64,000 nt of DNA from DATARH01 sp963712835 (GCA_963712835.1 CAVQJJ010000002.1:744001-808000); one strand, 5' to 3'; positions 37,930 to 47,112 are shown, counted from the stretch's first letter. The notes: generated by a model from the sequence alone, not told the origin. Program-made: numbers and translations.

Positions 37930-38643
37930 TCAATGCGGTGGAACATCGATGAACTCGAACGGCAGCGATCGCGTCCGAATGCGCCCCTCTGCTCCGAACT
38001 GGAAAAAACTTTCCTCCGGCGGCCAATCCCAGGTCTCGGTCCAGGTCCATGCGCCGTGCTGGCGATACAGGTCGGCGATGTCCGACACCGCGCGCCGATC
38101 AACCGCGAACCGCGCCACGCCGTTGATCCCGCCATCGACGACCTGCCGGAACAGGTTCAGCACCGCGCTGCCGACGTAAGGCGAGACATAAAGCTCGAAC
38201 CCCAATTCCGGTTGCAACGCGTTCACCGCGGCATAGACCAGGCTGTGCTCCTCATGGCCGTATTCGCCCCACGGATTGTGGGTGAACACCGCGGCGCTAC
38301 CGGCAAGAGAACGCCGCAGCCGGCCGATGATTTCGTCAAAACTCGCCTCGTGCGCCACGCTCCGTTGCGCCAGCACCATCCCCATTGAGCCGAGTCGCGG
38401 CTCGGGCCAGATTGCCTTCGCCAGGCTCCCCGGTTGGACGAGGTCGTAAAAATCGATATTGCGGTAGGGACAGCTCTCGACCACCCGCCGTCTGCCGTCG
38501 CGCAAGGTGCCCGCCGCCTGCATCCCGTAGCAAATGACGATGCGGCCGGCCCGCGGCGCCAGCGAGCCGAACCACAGCACCTCGTCGTCAGGATGAGCGA
38601 CGACGACGGCGGCGCGGCTGAGATCGATCTTAGGCACTGGCAA
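37930..38643 (-). CDS. PIG-L/LmbE-family deacetylase-like protein
   Basis: Zn-dependent N-acetylglucosaminyl deacetylase fold with the hallmark VVVAHPDDEVLWFGS near residue 14 and a metal-site histidine in HEEHSLVYAAVNA. The 237-residue product has no signal peptide. The start is TTG 38643 or GTG 38637, neither with a strong ribosome-binding site. It lies 26 bases upstream of queA on the same strand and so heads the queuosine operon, though a role in that pathway is only a guess. Sugar deacetylation for glycolipid, thiol or antibiotic-like metabolites is the family norm. Confidence 0.85.
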   Translation of the reverse strand: MPVPKIDLSRAAVVVAHPDDEVLWFGSLAPRAGRIVICYGMQAAGTLRDGRRRVVESCPYRNIDFYDLVQPGSLAKAIWPEPRLGSMGMVLAQRSVAHEASFDEIIGRLRRSLAGSAAVFTHNPWGEYGHEEHSLVYAAVNALQPELGFELYVSPYVGSAVLNLFRQVVDGGINGVARFAVDRRAVSDIADLYRQHGAWTWTETWDWPPEESFFQFGAEGRIRTRSLPFEFIDVPPH

Positions 38644-38743
38644 TGCTCATAACCGATCCGCGACCATGCGCCGTGCGAGGCGAATTGCCAACCGCCCAGA
38701 AACCACCAACAATCCGCCACGCAAGAGAACAGGAGATGGCCCG

Positions 38744-40288
38744 ATGGCCGCACCCGCCACCCGGATGACCGAACCCTCCAAGGCCAAGCCGAAGACCCTG
38801 GGTCCGATGACCGGCGCCCGCTACATCGCGAGCCTCAAGGACAATCGCGAGGTGTGGATCGACGGCAGGCGCGTCGACGATGTCACCACCCATCCGGCCT
38901 TCAAGGACATGGTCGGCGAACTGGCGCGGGTCTACGACCTGCAGAATTCGCCGCAGTACCGCGATGAGATGACCTGCGTCGATCCGGCGAGCGGCCATCG
39001 CATCTCTGTCTCATGGCTGTTCCCGCGCTCCGCCGAAGATCTCAGCAAAAAGCGACGCAACAGCGAATTGTGGAACGAGCTGACCTGGGGCCAGCTCGGC
39101 CGCAGCCCCGATATTCTCGCCCCCTATATCCTTTCGGCGCTCCATCTCAAGGACGAGTACAGCGCGGTCAAGCACGCGAAATGCGATTTCGGCGAAAACC
39201 TGCAAAAATATTACGAATATTGCCGCGACAACGATCTCTTTTTGACCCACGCGCTGGGCGACCCGCAGGTCGACCGCTCGCAGCAGACCCAGAACGAGCA
39301 GCGCAAGGTCGCCGAGGACACCGAGGTCGTCCTCCACGTCGTCGAGGAGACGAGCGAGGGCGTCGTCATCACCGGCGGCAAGCAGCTCTCGACCGCCGCG
39401 CCGCACAGCCACGAGGTCTATGTCGCGCTGTCGGCGACCTTCGCCCAGCGCAACGACCCCAACTGCGTGCTCGCTTTCGCGATCCCCAACGACACGCCGG
39501 GCCTCAAAATCCTCGCGCGCGAGCCGGTGTCGCGCTGGTTCGGCTCATGGGGCCATCCGTTGCAGATGCTCGACGAGCAGGACTGCATGCTGTTCTTCGA
39601 CCGCGTCCTGGTGCCGTGGGACCGGCTGTTCATGCTCTACGACCCGACGCCGATGCTGAAGACGCTGGGCGCGGCGGGGCACAGCGTCCCGTTCAACTTT
39701 CTCGGCTGGTCGAATCTGTGCCGGGTCGAGGTGCGGATGAAGCTGATCCTGGCGGTCGCGACGATGGTCGCCGAGGCAATCGGAATCATCGAGTTTCGCG
39801 AGGTCGCCTCGAAGCTCGGCGAGATGGCGACCTATTGCGAAATTTGGCGCCACGCGATGGAAGGCATCGAACACGAGGCTCGCCCGACCCCGACCGGGCA
39901 ATGGACGCTCGGCCCCGGCCGCGCGATGCACATCTGGTTCGCCCAGGTTTCCGGCCGCATGGTCGAACTGCTGCGCGAAATCTGCGCATCTGGGATCATC
40001 ATGCAGCCGAGCGAGAACGACCTCGCCAGCCCCGACATCCGCCCCTATCTCGACAAATACATGAAAGGGAAGGGCGTCGACGTCGAATACAAGGCGCGCC
40101 TGTTCCGCCTGGCGCACGACCTCGCCGCGTCGTCCTACGGGCTGCGCCAGGACATCTACGAGTACTGGCACGGCGGCGACCCGGCTCGCAACCGCATCAA
40201 CCTGTTGCGCAGCTTCGACCAGCGGGCGATGAAGGAGCGCATCAAGGAGATGCTGTCAAAGCCGCTGCCGCACGGCGAGGTGCCGTAA
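38744..40288 (+). CDS. HpaB-family flavin-dependent aromatic monooxygenase
   Basis: The 514-residue product belongs to the 4-hydroxyphenylacetate 3-monooxygenase oxygenase-component group, which hydroxylates phenols with reduced FAD supplied by a separate reductase. Family blocks include GARYIASLKDNREVWIDG, FGSWGHPLQMLDEQDCMLFF, DRVLVPWDRLFML and CASGIIMQPSENDL. ATG 38744 has AGGAG eight bases upstream. No HpaC reductase is adjacent. It heads a catabolic gene run; the substrate is unknown. Confidence 0.9.
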   Translation: MAAPATRMTEPSKAKPKTLGPMTGARYIASLKDNREVWIDGRRVDDVTTHPAFKDMVGELARVYDLQNSPQYRDEMTCVDPASGHRISVSWLFPRSAEDLSKKRRNSELWNELTWGQLGRSPDILAPYILSALHLKDEYSAVKHAKCDFGENLQKYYEYCRDNDLFLTHALGDPQVDRSQQTQNEQRKVAEDTEVVLHVVEETSEGVVITGGKQLSTAAPHSHEVYVALSATFAQRNDPNCVLAFAIPNDTPGLKILAREPVSRWFGSWGHPLQMLDEQDCMLFFDRVLVPWDRLFMLYDPTPMLKTLGAAGHSVPFNFLGWSNLCRVEVRMKLILAVATMVAEAIGIIEFREVASKLGEMATYCEIWRHAMEGIEHEARPTPTGQWTLGPGRAMHIWFAQVSGRMVELLREICASGIIMQPSENDLASPDIRPYLDKYMKGKGVDVEYKARLFRLAHDLAASSYGLRQDIYEYWHGGDPARNRINLLRSFDQRAMKERIKEMLSKPLPHGEVP

Positions 40289-40360
40289 TCTCATAGAAGA
40301 AGGCGAAGCGGCGCGCTTCTTGCTATCCTCGCCCAAAATCAAAGTTGGGGGAGGCTTGCA

Positions 40361-41962
40361 ATGGTTCAGCATTTCACGCGCCGCGATTTTGCCCGTACCG
40401 CCGCGGGTGCGGCAGTCGCGACGGCGCTGCCGCGCCTTCCGGCCCGCGCGGCCGACGACAAGAAGACGCTGCGCTTTATTGCGCAATCCGACCTGCGCGT
40501 GCTCGACCCGATCTGGACCACCGCCTACATCACCCGCAACCACGGCTACATGGTGTTCGATACGCTGTTCGCGATCGATACCGAGTTCGCGCCGCATCCT
40601 CAGATGCTCGACGATTTCACCGTCTCGCCGGACAACCTGACCTATCGCTTCAAGCTGCGCGACGGGCTGGGTTTTCACGACGGCAGCCCGGTGCGCGGCG
40701 CCGATTGCGTCGCCTCGGTCAAACGCTGGATGGCGCGCGACGGTCACGGCCAGGCGATCAAGACGGTGCTCGACACGATCGAGCCCGATGGCGACAAGGC
40801 CTTCACGATCAAATTGAAGGAGCCGTTTTCGCTGTTGATCGACGGCATGGCCAAGATCTCCAGCCTGGCGCTGTTCGTGATGCCCGAGCGCCTCGCCGAC
40901 ACCGACCCGTTCACCCAGGTCACCGAGATGGTCGGTTCCGGCCCCTTCAAGTTCGTCAAGGAGGAATTCCAGCCCGGACATCAGGTCGTCTACGTCAAGA
41001 ACGTGGATTACGTGCCGCGCAAGGAGCCGCCGAGTTGGGCGTCGGGCGGCAAGGTCGTCAAGTTCGACCGGGTCGAATGGCTCTATATCCCCGACGCGAC
41101 GACCAAAGTTGCCGCATTAAACGCCGGCGAGGCTGACTGGTGGGAGAACCCGCCCTTGGAGCTCGTGCCGGCGCTGACGGCGAACCCCGACATCACGATC
41201 GCCAGCGCCGATCCGCTGCCGAGCCCGATCATGGTGCGATTCAACCACCTGCTGTCGCCCTTCAACAACGTCAAGATGCGGCAGGCGGTGCTGGCGGTGA
41301 CCAACCAGGCCGACTATTTGACCGCGCTCGCCGGCGACAGGAGCAATTGGCAGCTTTGCCCGTCGTTCTATACCTGCGGTACGCCGATGGCGAGCGACGC
41401 CGGCGGCGACGCTCTTACCGGCAAGCGCGACTTCGACAAGGCCAAGGCGCTGATCAAGGAAGCCGGCTACGACGGGGAGCGCATCGTCGTCATGGATGGC
41501 GTCGATCAGCCGGTCGCCCACTCGCAGGCGCTGGTCGTCAGCGATGTGCTGAAAAAGCTCGGCCTCAACGTCGAGGTGCAGTCGATGGATTGGGGCACCC
41601 TGGTCACCCGCCGTGCGCTCAAGGACCCGCTCGACAAGGGCGGCTGGAACATCTTCGCGACCGGCTGGGTCGGCGCCGACATGCTCGATCCCGTCCAGAA
41701 CCTGCCGCTGCGCGCCAGCGGCGCCACCGCCTGGTTCGGCTGGCCCAAGGACGACCAGATGGAGGCGCTGCGCGCACAGTGGCTCAAGGCCGCGACGCTC
41801 GACGAGCGCAAGAAGGTCGCCGCGGCGCTGCAAGAGCGCGCCTTCGAGGTCGTGCCCTACCTGCCGAACGGCGTCTGGGCGCCTAAGACCGCCTACCGGA
41901 AAAACGTCAAGGGCGTCATCGAGGCGCCCGCGTTTTTGATGTGGAACGTCGAGAAGGTGTAA
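40361..41962 (+). CDS. ABC transporter substrate-binding protein (peptide/nickel-type, family 5), Tat-exported
   Basis: The 533-residue periplasmic binding protein starts with a twin-arginine signal (RRDFARTAAGAAVATAL, cleavage near ARA-AD). It then has the family-5 pattern DDFTVSPDNLTYRFKLRDGL and FHDGSPVRGADCVASVKRWM. ATG 40361 follows GGGGGAGG. No permease or ATPase genes are next to it, so it is an orphan receptor here. Its place beside an aromatic hydroxylase suggests uptake of a related small molecule rather than peptides. Confidence 0.9.
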   Translation: MVQHFTRRDFARTAAGAAVATALPRLPARAADDKKTLRFIAQSDLRVLDPIWTTAYITRNHGYMVFDTLFAIDTEFAPHPQMLDDFTVSPDNLTYRFKLRDGLGFHDGSPVRGADCVASVKRWMARDGHGQAIKTVLDTIEPDGDKAFTIKLKEPFSLLIDGMAKISSLALFVMPERLADTDPFTQVTEMVGSGPFKFVKEEFQPGHQVVYVKNVDYVPRKEPPSWASGGKVVKFDRVEWLYIPDATTKVAALNAGEADWWENPPLELVPALTANPDITIASADPLPSPIMVRFNHLLSPFNNVKMRQAVLAVTNQADYLTALAGDRSNWQLCPSFYTCGTPMASDAGGDALTGKRDFDKAKALIKEAGYDGERIVVMDGVDQPVAHSQALVVSDVLKKLGLNVEVQSMDWGTLVTRRALKDPLDKGGWNIFATGWVGADMLDPVQNLPLRASGATAWFGWPKDDQMEALRAQWLKAATLDERKKVAAALQERAFEVVPYLPNGVWAPKTAYRKNVKGVIEAPAFLMWNVEKV

Positions 41963-42004
41963 AGACCCTCACCCGGCTCGCATCGGCGATGCCGCTGCTC
42001 GCCA

Positions 42005-42029
42005 CCCTCTCCCGCATTGCGGGAGAGGG
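42005..42029. repeat. Extragenic palindrome, 11-bp perfect stem
   Basis: CCCTCTCCCGC and GCGGGAGAGGG flank a 3-base ATT loop between convergent genes, followed by a second small hairpin (CCCGCCGCGAAGCGGTGGG). It could serve as a bidirectional transcription end but has no T-run. Confidence 0.55.
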
Positions 42030-42064
42030 GAGGAACCCGCCGCGAAGCGGTGGGAGGGGGAGGA

Positions 42065-42613
42065 TCACTTCTCCAGCAACTTCGCGCCGGGCGGGGTCGG
42101 CACCTCGAACACGTTGAGCGTCACCGAGACGAACGAGTAGTAGCCGATGAGCCCGGCAAGATCGATGACGCCCTTCTTGCCCCAGCGCTTCTCGACGCGC
42201 GCATAGACGTCGTCGCTGACCCGGTGGTTCTCGTAGTAGGAGTGCGCGAATTCGTAGACGAGCCGATCGTCCGGGTCGTCGAAATGCGGCGTCTTCCGCT
42301 CGCCGATCGCGTCGATCTGTTCCTGCGTCAGCCCGGCATTGAGCCCGAGCCGGACATGCGCCGCCCATTCGAACTGCGCGGTCCAATAGCGCGCCGTGAC
42401 GAGGATCGCGATCTCGGTCTGCTTCGGCGTGTACGGCGTGCCGAAGCGAACATGCGCGCCCAGGCGATGGGCGAAGTCGGCGAGCCCCGGGCTGTCCAGC
42501 CAGACATGCACCGGCGGCGGCACCGCGCCGCGCGGCCCGGCCTTGCAGTCGTCCCAGATCCGGCGTTGCTCGGGGTTCAGCTTGGCTTCGTCTTGCTGTT
42601 CGTAGCGCGGCAT
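42065..42613 (-). CDS. Carboxymuconolactone decarboxylase-family protein
   Basis: A 182-residue all-helical AhpD/CMD-like protein. The block TEIAILVTARYWTAQFEWAA then HVRLGLNAGLTQEQIDAIGE matches the CMD core, although the C-x-x-C pair of AhpD is absent, favouring a decarboxylase-like or non-redox function. ATG 42613. It is convergent with the binding-protein gene and divergent from the aldo/keto reductase. Confidence 0.85.
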   Translation of the reverse strand: MPRYEQQDEAKLNPEQRRIWDDCKAGPRGAVPPPVHVWLDSPGLADFAHRLGAHVRFGTPYTPKQTEIAILVTARYWTAQFEWAAHVRLGLNAGLTQEQIDAIGERKTPHFDDPDDRLVYEFAHSYYENHRVSDDVYARVEKRWGKKGVIDLAGLIGYYSFVSVTLNVFEVPTPPGAKLLEK

Positions 42614-42716
42614 GGAGCGTCTCCGGTGTTGGCCCAAGGGATATTGGCAGGTTGTGGGCGCGATCATATCGTGCGCGTAGCGAACGGGAAGATGGGCGAC
42701 CGAAAGAGGTTGAGGC

Positions 42717-43694
42717 ATGCAACGACGCAAGCTTGGCGATCTGGAAGTCGGCGCGGTCGGGCTTGGCTGCGCGACGATGACGCCGTTCTATGGCGAGCCG
42801 AACCGCGACAGCGCGATCGCGACGATCCACCGGGCGCGCGAACTCGGCATCGATTTTCTCGACAGCTCCGACGCTTACGGCGCCGGCCGCAACGAGGAGC
42901 TGATCGCCGAGGCAATCGCCGGGCATCGCGGCGACTACGTGATCGCCAGCAAGTTCGGCAATATCGGCCTGCAAGGCGGCCCGAAGCTCGCCGACGGCCG
43001 GCCCGAATACCTCAAGCAATGCTGCGACAAGAGCCTGGCGCGGCTGAAGACCGATGTGATCGACCTCTATTACATCCACCGCGTCGATGCCGATGTACCG
43101 ATCGAGGACACGATCGGCGCGATGGCCGAGCTGGTGCAGGCCGGCAAGGTCAAGCATCTCGGCATCTGCGAAGTCGGCGCACAGACGATCCGCCGCGCCC
43201 ATGCCGTGCGCCCCATCGCGGCGATCCAGATCGAGTATTCGCTATGGAGCCGCGATGTCGAGGCGGAGATTTTGCCGCTCTGCCGTGAGCTTGGCATCGG
43301 CTTTGTTCCCTATAGCCCGCTCGGGCGCGGCTTTCTGACCGGCACGGTGACCTCGCTCGACACGCTGCGCGAAGGCGATGCGCGCCGCCGCATGCCGCGC
43401 TTCCAGGCCGAGAACCTCCAGCGCAACCTCCAGCTGGTTGAAGAGCTGAAGGCGCATGCCGCGTCGCTGAACTGTACCCCCGCGCAGCTCTGCATCGCCT
43501 GGCTGCTGTCGCGCGGCGACTTCATCGTGCCGATCGCCGGGACGAGCCACGTCCATTATCTCGAGCAGAACGCCGCCGCCGCGGGCGTCAAGCTCACGGC
43601 CGACACCGAGGACGCGCTTGACCACGTCTTCGCACCGGGTGCCGCGGGCGGCACGCGCTATCCCGAAGCATACCTGGCGCGGATCGGCATCTAG
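42717..43694 (+). CDS. Aldo/keto reductase
   Basis: The 325-residue NADPH-dependent carbonyl reductase has the TIM-barrel catalytic set: Asp-Tyr in FLDSSDAYGAGRNEELI, Lys in YVIASKFGNIG, His in LYYIHRVDADVPIEDT. The C-terminal nucleotide-binding segment VPIAGTSHVHYLEQN is also present. It resembles the YakC/AKR13-type subgroup. ATG 42717 comes a few bases after a GAGG. The substrate is unknown. Confidence 0.92.
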   Translation: MQRRKLGDLEVGAVGLGCATMTPFYGEPNRDSAIATIHRARELGIDFLDSSDAYGAGRNEELIAEAIAGHRGDYVIASKFGNIGLQGGPKLADGRPEYLKQCCDKSLARLKTDVIDLYYIHRVDADVPIEDTIGAMAELVQAGKVKHLGICEVGAQTIRRAHAVRPIAAIQIEYSLWSRDVEAEILPLCRELGIGFVPYSPLGRGFLTGTVTSLDTLREGDARRRMPRFQAENLQRNLQLVEELKAHAASLNCTPAQLCIAWLLSRGDFIVPIAGTSHVHYLEQNAAAAGVKLTADTEDALDHVFAPGAAGGTRYPEAYLARIGI

Positions 43695-43728
43695 CGTCAT
43701 TGCGAGGAGCGTAGTGACGAAGCAATCT
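43695..43728. repeat. REP-like half repeat (CGTCATTGCGAGG type)
   Basis: CGTCATTGCGAGGAGCGTAG continuing to GACGAAGCAATC matches the half-units of the palindrome at 53985-54071. The gap 43695-44161 holds this unit, the MITE-like copy B (43782-43996), and about 165 bases of leader before the Rieske gene; no gene is visible. Confidence 0.7.
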
Positions 43729-43781
43729 CTCGCCGTTCTTGCGTCCTCCGAGGGCTTGCGAGGCACCTCAGAGTTGGACCC

Positions 43782-43996
43782 GAAATGAAGTCAACCCAGT
43801 CAAACAATTATCGTCTCCCCCGCAAATGCGGGGGCCCAGGGCGACCGTACCGGCGGGTCGATGGCTTAGCCTCGGCCGAGGCTGGAACTTGAACCTCCGT
43901 CTCGTCGCTCGCCCCTGGGTTCCCGCTTGCGCGGGGAAGACGAAGAAATCCAGCTCATTGGAAACTTTTGAATTCACCTCAAGTCAGCCTCAGAGG
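43782..43996. repeat. Uninterrupted copy B of the long-palindrome (MITE-like) repeat
   Basis: About 215 bases with mirrored halves: hairpin CCCCCGCAAATGCGGGGG and CCCAGGG near the left end, CCCTGGGTTCCCGCTTGCGC near the right, with a central CCTCGGCCGAGG dyad. It aligns end to end with the two parts of copy A (12823-12922 and 17135-17278) apart from the 38-base palindrome-plus-duplication and the transposon. No open frame is supported. Confidence 0.8.
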
Positions 43997-44161
43997 TGCG
44001 GAGCGAAGCGGAGCCTTTAGGGACGCGATGGCGCTCATCCAGATTCAACACAGCTCGCGCCGCTTGCGATTAGTCGCAATCGTGGCATCATCCTGGCAGC
44101 AAAATTGCGAGCGGGATGGGTACCCGTACGACGATAACAAACTCGGGACAGGAGGCTTCCA

Positions 44162-45463
44162 ATGGCGACGAGGGCTCCGTACTTAAAGGCGCGGTACAGC
44201 GGTTATCATCACCGCCAGGTTCCCCGGGAAGATTCCGAGCTGACTCATGTTGGTCCGGACACGCCGTGCGGCGAGTATCTGCGCCGGTTCTGGACCCCGG
44301 TTTGCTATTCCGACGACCTGAAAGACTTGCCGTTGCGTCTTCGCATCATGGGCGAGGACCTCGTCGCTTTCCGTGATGGCACCGGCGAAGCGGGGCTTCT
44401 TGAACTTCATTGCCCGCATCGTGGCACCTCGCTCGAATTCGGCCTCGTCGGCGAGAAGGGGATACGCTGCTGCTATCACGGCTGGCTGTTCGGCTGCGAC
44501 GGGACGATCCTCGAAACCCCTGGCGAGCCCGCCGACAGCACGCTGAAAGGCCGCCTGTTTCACGGCGCCTATCCGGTGCAGGAGGCGCATGGCCTCGTCT
44601 TCGCCTATCTGGGCCCGCCGGAGGAAATGCCGGCCTTCCCGACCTATGACAGCCTGGTGCGGCCGGGCTATCGGGTGATTCCCGGCCAGAAATACCTTTA
44701 CCCGTGCAACTGGTTGCAGATTCTCGAAAACACAATGGACGCGATCCACACGTCCTTCCTGCACACGATCGTCAGCGGCGCGGTGTTTACCGAGGAATTT
44801 GGCGTGCTGCCCGAGCTCGAATTCATGGAGACGCCGGTCGGCATCATCTACATCGCAACGCGGCGGATCGGCGACAACATCTGGTCGCGCTCGGTCGAGA
44901 ACGTGCTGCCGATCCTGCAGCAGGTCGCGCCGATCTGGGAAACCGGCCAGCAGGAAATCGGTTTCAGCGGGCCGATGATGAGCCGCTGGATCGTGCCGAT
45001 CGACGACACCAACTCGATGCAGATTGAGCTCCGCCATGTGAGCGAGACCGCGGGCATCGAGACACCCGCCTGGTGGGCCGATCGCTCGGTGATGCTGCCG
45101 GGGCAAATGCCGCCCGATACTTACGAGGAGGCCCAGCGCCGCCCGCAGGATTTCGAGGCGCAGGTGTCGCAGCGGCCAGTCGCGGTGCACGGCATGGAGC
45201 ACCTGGGCACGACCGACCGAGGCATCACCATGCTGCGCAACCAGATCCGCAAGGGCATCCGCGCGGTGAAATCGGGTCAGGATCCGCAGGCTTTGTTCCG
45301 CGAAGGCCATAACGGCGTGATCCCGACCTATTGCAACAACACGGTCGTACGCATCCCGCCCGCTAGGACGCCCGAAGCCGACAAGAAGCTGATGCGCGAA
45401 ACCGGCCGCCGGCTCGCGCGCGGGTATATCGAGACGCCGCCGCTCCTCGCCGCCGCCGAGTAG
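44162..45463 (+). CDS. Rieske non-haem iron ring-hydroxylating oxygenase, alpha subunit
   Basis: The 433-residue protein has a Rieske [2Fe-2S] site (CPHRGTSLEFG, then CCYHGWLFGCDG) near residues 85-110. The catalytic iron motif LENTMDAIHTSFLH lies near residue 190, with an Asp that bridges the centres. It is of the single-subunit, phthalate/toluate or O-demethylase-like type. ATG 44162 has AGGAGG seven bases upstream. No ferredoxin or reductase is adjacent. The substrate cannot be read; an aromatic or quaternary-amine compound is likely. Confidence 0.92.
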   Translation: MATRAPYLKARYSGYHHRQVPREDSELTHVGPDTPCGEYLRRFWTPVCYSDDLKDLPLRLRIMGEDLVAFRDGTGEAGLLELHCPHRGTSLEFGLVGEKGIRCCYHGWLFGCDGTILETPGEPADSTLKGRLFHGAYPVQEAHGLVFAYLGPPEEMPAFPTYDSLVRPGYRVIPGQKYLYPCNWLQILENTMDAIHTSFLHTIVSGAVFTEEFGVLPELEFMETPVGIIYIATRRIGDNIWSRSVENVLPILQQVAPIWETGQQEIGFSGPMMSRWIVPIDDTNSMQIELRHVSETAGIETPAWWADRSVMLPGQMPPDTYEEAQRRPQDFEAQVSQRPVAVHGMEHLGTTDRGITMLRNQIRKGIRAVKSGQDPQALFREGHNGVIPTYCNNTVVRIPPARTPEADKKLMRETGRRLARGYIETPPLLAAAE

Positions 45464-45474
45464 CCAAAGGTACG

Positions 45475-45580
45475 CTTCCCGGCGAAGCCGGGACCTATCG
45501 GTCGGCTGCTCGAAAGGCAGAAATATGGGCCCCGGCCTGCGCCGGGGTGGCGCTCTTGGCTTGCCTCGGCGCGTGCCGCC
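45475..45580. repeat. REP-like hairpins after the Rieske gene
   Basis: CTTCCCGGCGAAGCCGGGAC and CCCCGGCCTGCGCCGGGG are consecutive hairpins. The first is nearly identical to the hairpin at 54802-54832 (CTTCCCGGCGAAAGCCGGGA), showing a dispersed extragenic repeat family in this genome. Confidence 0.6.
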
Positions 45581-45625
45581 GGTTAACGATCAGCGGCGTT
45601 ATTCGGTAAGCGGCGAGGGCGAGAG

Positions 45626-46639
45626 ATGAAGTTCGGATTGTTCGGCGGCGCGCGCACCGATCCCGGCGAGCAGGCGAGCGACAGCCGCATCTACACCGAC
45701 TACATCGACTACATCTGCGAGGCCGAGCAGCTCGGCTTTCGCAGCGTGTTTCTCGTCGAGCACCATTTCACCGGCTTCGGCCAGGTCTCGGCGACGATCA
45801 ATTTCCTCACCTATCTCGCGGCCAAGACCTCGACGATGCGGCTCGGCACCGCCGTGCTGGTGTTGCCGTGGCACAACCCGGCGCTCCTCGCCGAGCAGGC
45901 CGCGACGCTCGACCTTCTGTCGAACGGCCGCTTCGATTTCGGCATCGGCAAGGGCTATCGCTGGGGCGAGTTTCACGGCTTCTGCATCCCGATGCAGGAA
46001 GCCGAGGAGCGCTACCAAGAGACCGTTGCCTTTCTGCGCAAGGCGTGGACCAGCGAGGGGCGGTTCTCGCATCACGGCAAATATTGGCACTACGACGATG
46101 TCGTCATCGAGCCGGCGCCGGTGCAGAAGCCGCACCCGCCGTTTTGGATCGGCGCGGCGAGCCCCAACTCGATCCGCTGCGCCGCGGCGCAGGGCTACAA
46201 TTTGCTGCTCGGCCAAGGCGGCGGACCGGAGACAGTCGCGGAAGGCATTTCGATCTACCGCCGCGCGGTCGAGGAGCAGGGGCGGGTCTACGATTCGTCG
46301 ATGGTCGGGCTGACCCGTGCGCTGCACATCGCGATGAACGGCAGCGAGCGCGAGGCGGCGCTCGATCTCCGCGCCAAGTTCATGGCCCAGGTCGAGCAGC
46401 TGTCGCTGTCGCCGACCGGCGAATCGCCGACGCTCGGCCGCGCGCGCAAGCCGCTCACCCAGGCCGAGCGCCACGCCCTCACCGAGCGCGACGCGCTGAT
46501 CGGCAAGCCTGACGAGATCATCCGCCGCATCAAAAAACTTCAAGAAGGCGGCGTCGAATACATCATGGTGATCGACTTCACCGCCTCGCTCGACCACCTG
46601 CGCCTGTTCGCGCGCGAGGTGATGCCGGCGTTCGCGTAG
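45626..46639 (+). CDS. Luciferase-like (LLM) flavin-dependent monooxygenase
   Basis: The 337-residue TIM-barrel FMNH2-dependent protein opens MKFGLFGGARTDPGEQ and has RSVFLVEHHFTGFGQVSAT, TMRLGTAVLVLPWHNPALLA and GRFDFGIGKGYRWGEF, typical of bacterial luciferase family members. The flavin reductase is not nearby. The start follows a GAGGGCGAGAG. Together with the HpaB and Rieske enzymes it makes this stretch rich in oxygenases. Confidence 0.9.
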   Translation: MKFGLFGGARTDPGEQASDSRIYTDYIDYICEAEQLGFRSVFLVEHHFTGFGQVSATINFLTYLAAKTSTMRLGTAVLVLPWHNPALLAEQAATLDLLSNGRFDFGIGKGYRWGEFHGFCIPMQEAEERYQETVAFLRKAWTSEGRFSHHGKYWHYDDVVIEPAPVQKPHPPFWIGAASPNSIRCAAAQGYNLLLGQGGGPETVAEGISIYRRAVEEQGRVYDSSMVGLTRALHIAMNGSEREAALDLRAKFMAQVEQLSLSPTGESPTLGRARKPLTQAERHALTERDALIGKPDEIIRRIKKLQEGGVEYIMVIDFTASLDHLRLFAREVMPAFA

Positions 46640-46657
46640 CCGCTCTGGCGGATACGC

Positions 46658-47056
46658 CTATTCCGGCACCGGGTTTAGCGCGGTCGCGAGCAGGTGGCCG
46701 AGCCATACCGCGATCAGGCAGATCACCACCGACAGCAGGACATTGGCGCCGGCCTGGGCCCAATGATTTTCGCGCGCGAGGTCCATCGTCTGCAGGCTGA
46801 ATGCGGAAAACGTCGTGAACCCGCCGCAAATCCCGACCATGACAAAGGCGCGCGCCTCGAACGACGCGACGAACCGGCCGCCCGGCCCGGTGAACGTCGC
46901 GAAAAACCCGATCACGAACGATCCGACGATGTTGATGAGGATCGTCCCCCACGGGAATTGCGGCCCCAGTATTTCTGCGACAAACGCCGCGAGCCAGAAC
47001 CGCGCCATGCTGCCGAGCGCGCCGCCGACGCCGACCCAGAGATAGGTTGTGATCAT
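46658..47056 (-). CDS. crcB: Fluoride exporter CrcB/Fluc
   Basis: A small dual-topology membrane channel that exports fluoride. The 132-residue protein has four helices and the Fluc motifs GVGGALGSMARFWLA, WGTILINIVGSFVIGFF and GICGGFTTFSAFSLQTM, with pore Phe/Thr/Ser residues. ATG 47056. It is preceded by a fluoride riboswitch and terminator, so expression should rise with fluoride. Confidence 0.95.
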   Translation of the reverse strand: MITTYLWVGVGGALGSMARFWLAAFVAEILGPQFPWGTILINIVGSFVIGFFATFTGPGGRFVASFEARAFVMVGICGGFTTFSAFSLQTMDLARENHWAQAGANVLLSVVICLIAVWLGHLLATALNPVPE

Positions 47057-47087
47057 GTACCGCGTCTCCAGAGGCCCCCAGCGCAAC

Positions 47088-47112
47088 AAAAAACCCGCCT
47101 TGGCGGCGGGTT
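47088..47112 (-). terminator. Intrinsic terminator, expression platform of the fluoride riboswitch
   Basis: On the minus strand, AACCCGCC-GCCAA-GGCGGGTT is followed by a T-run, between the aptamer and the crcB start. Ligand binding should prevent this hairpin and allow read-through. Confidence 0.85.
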
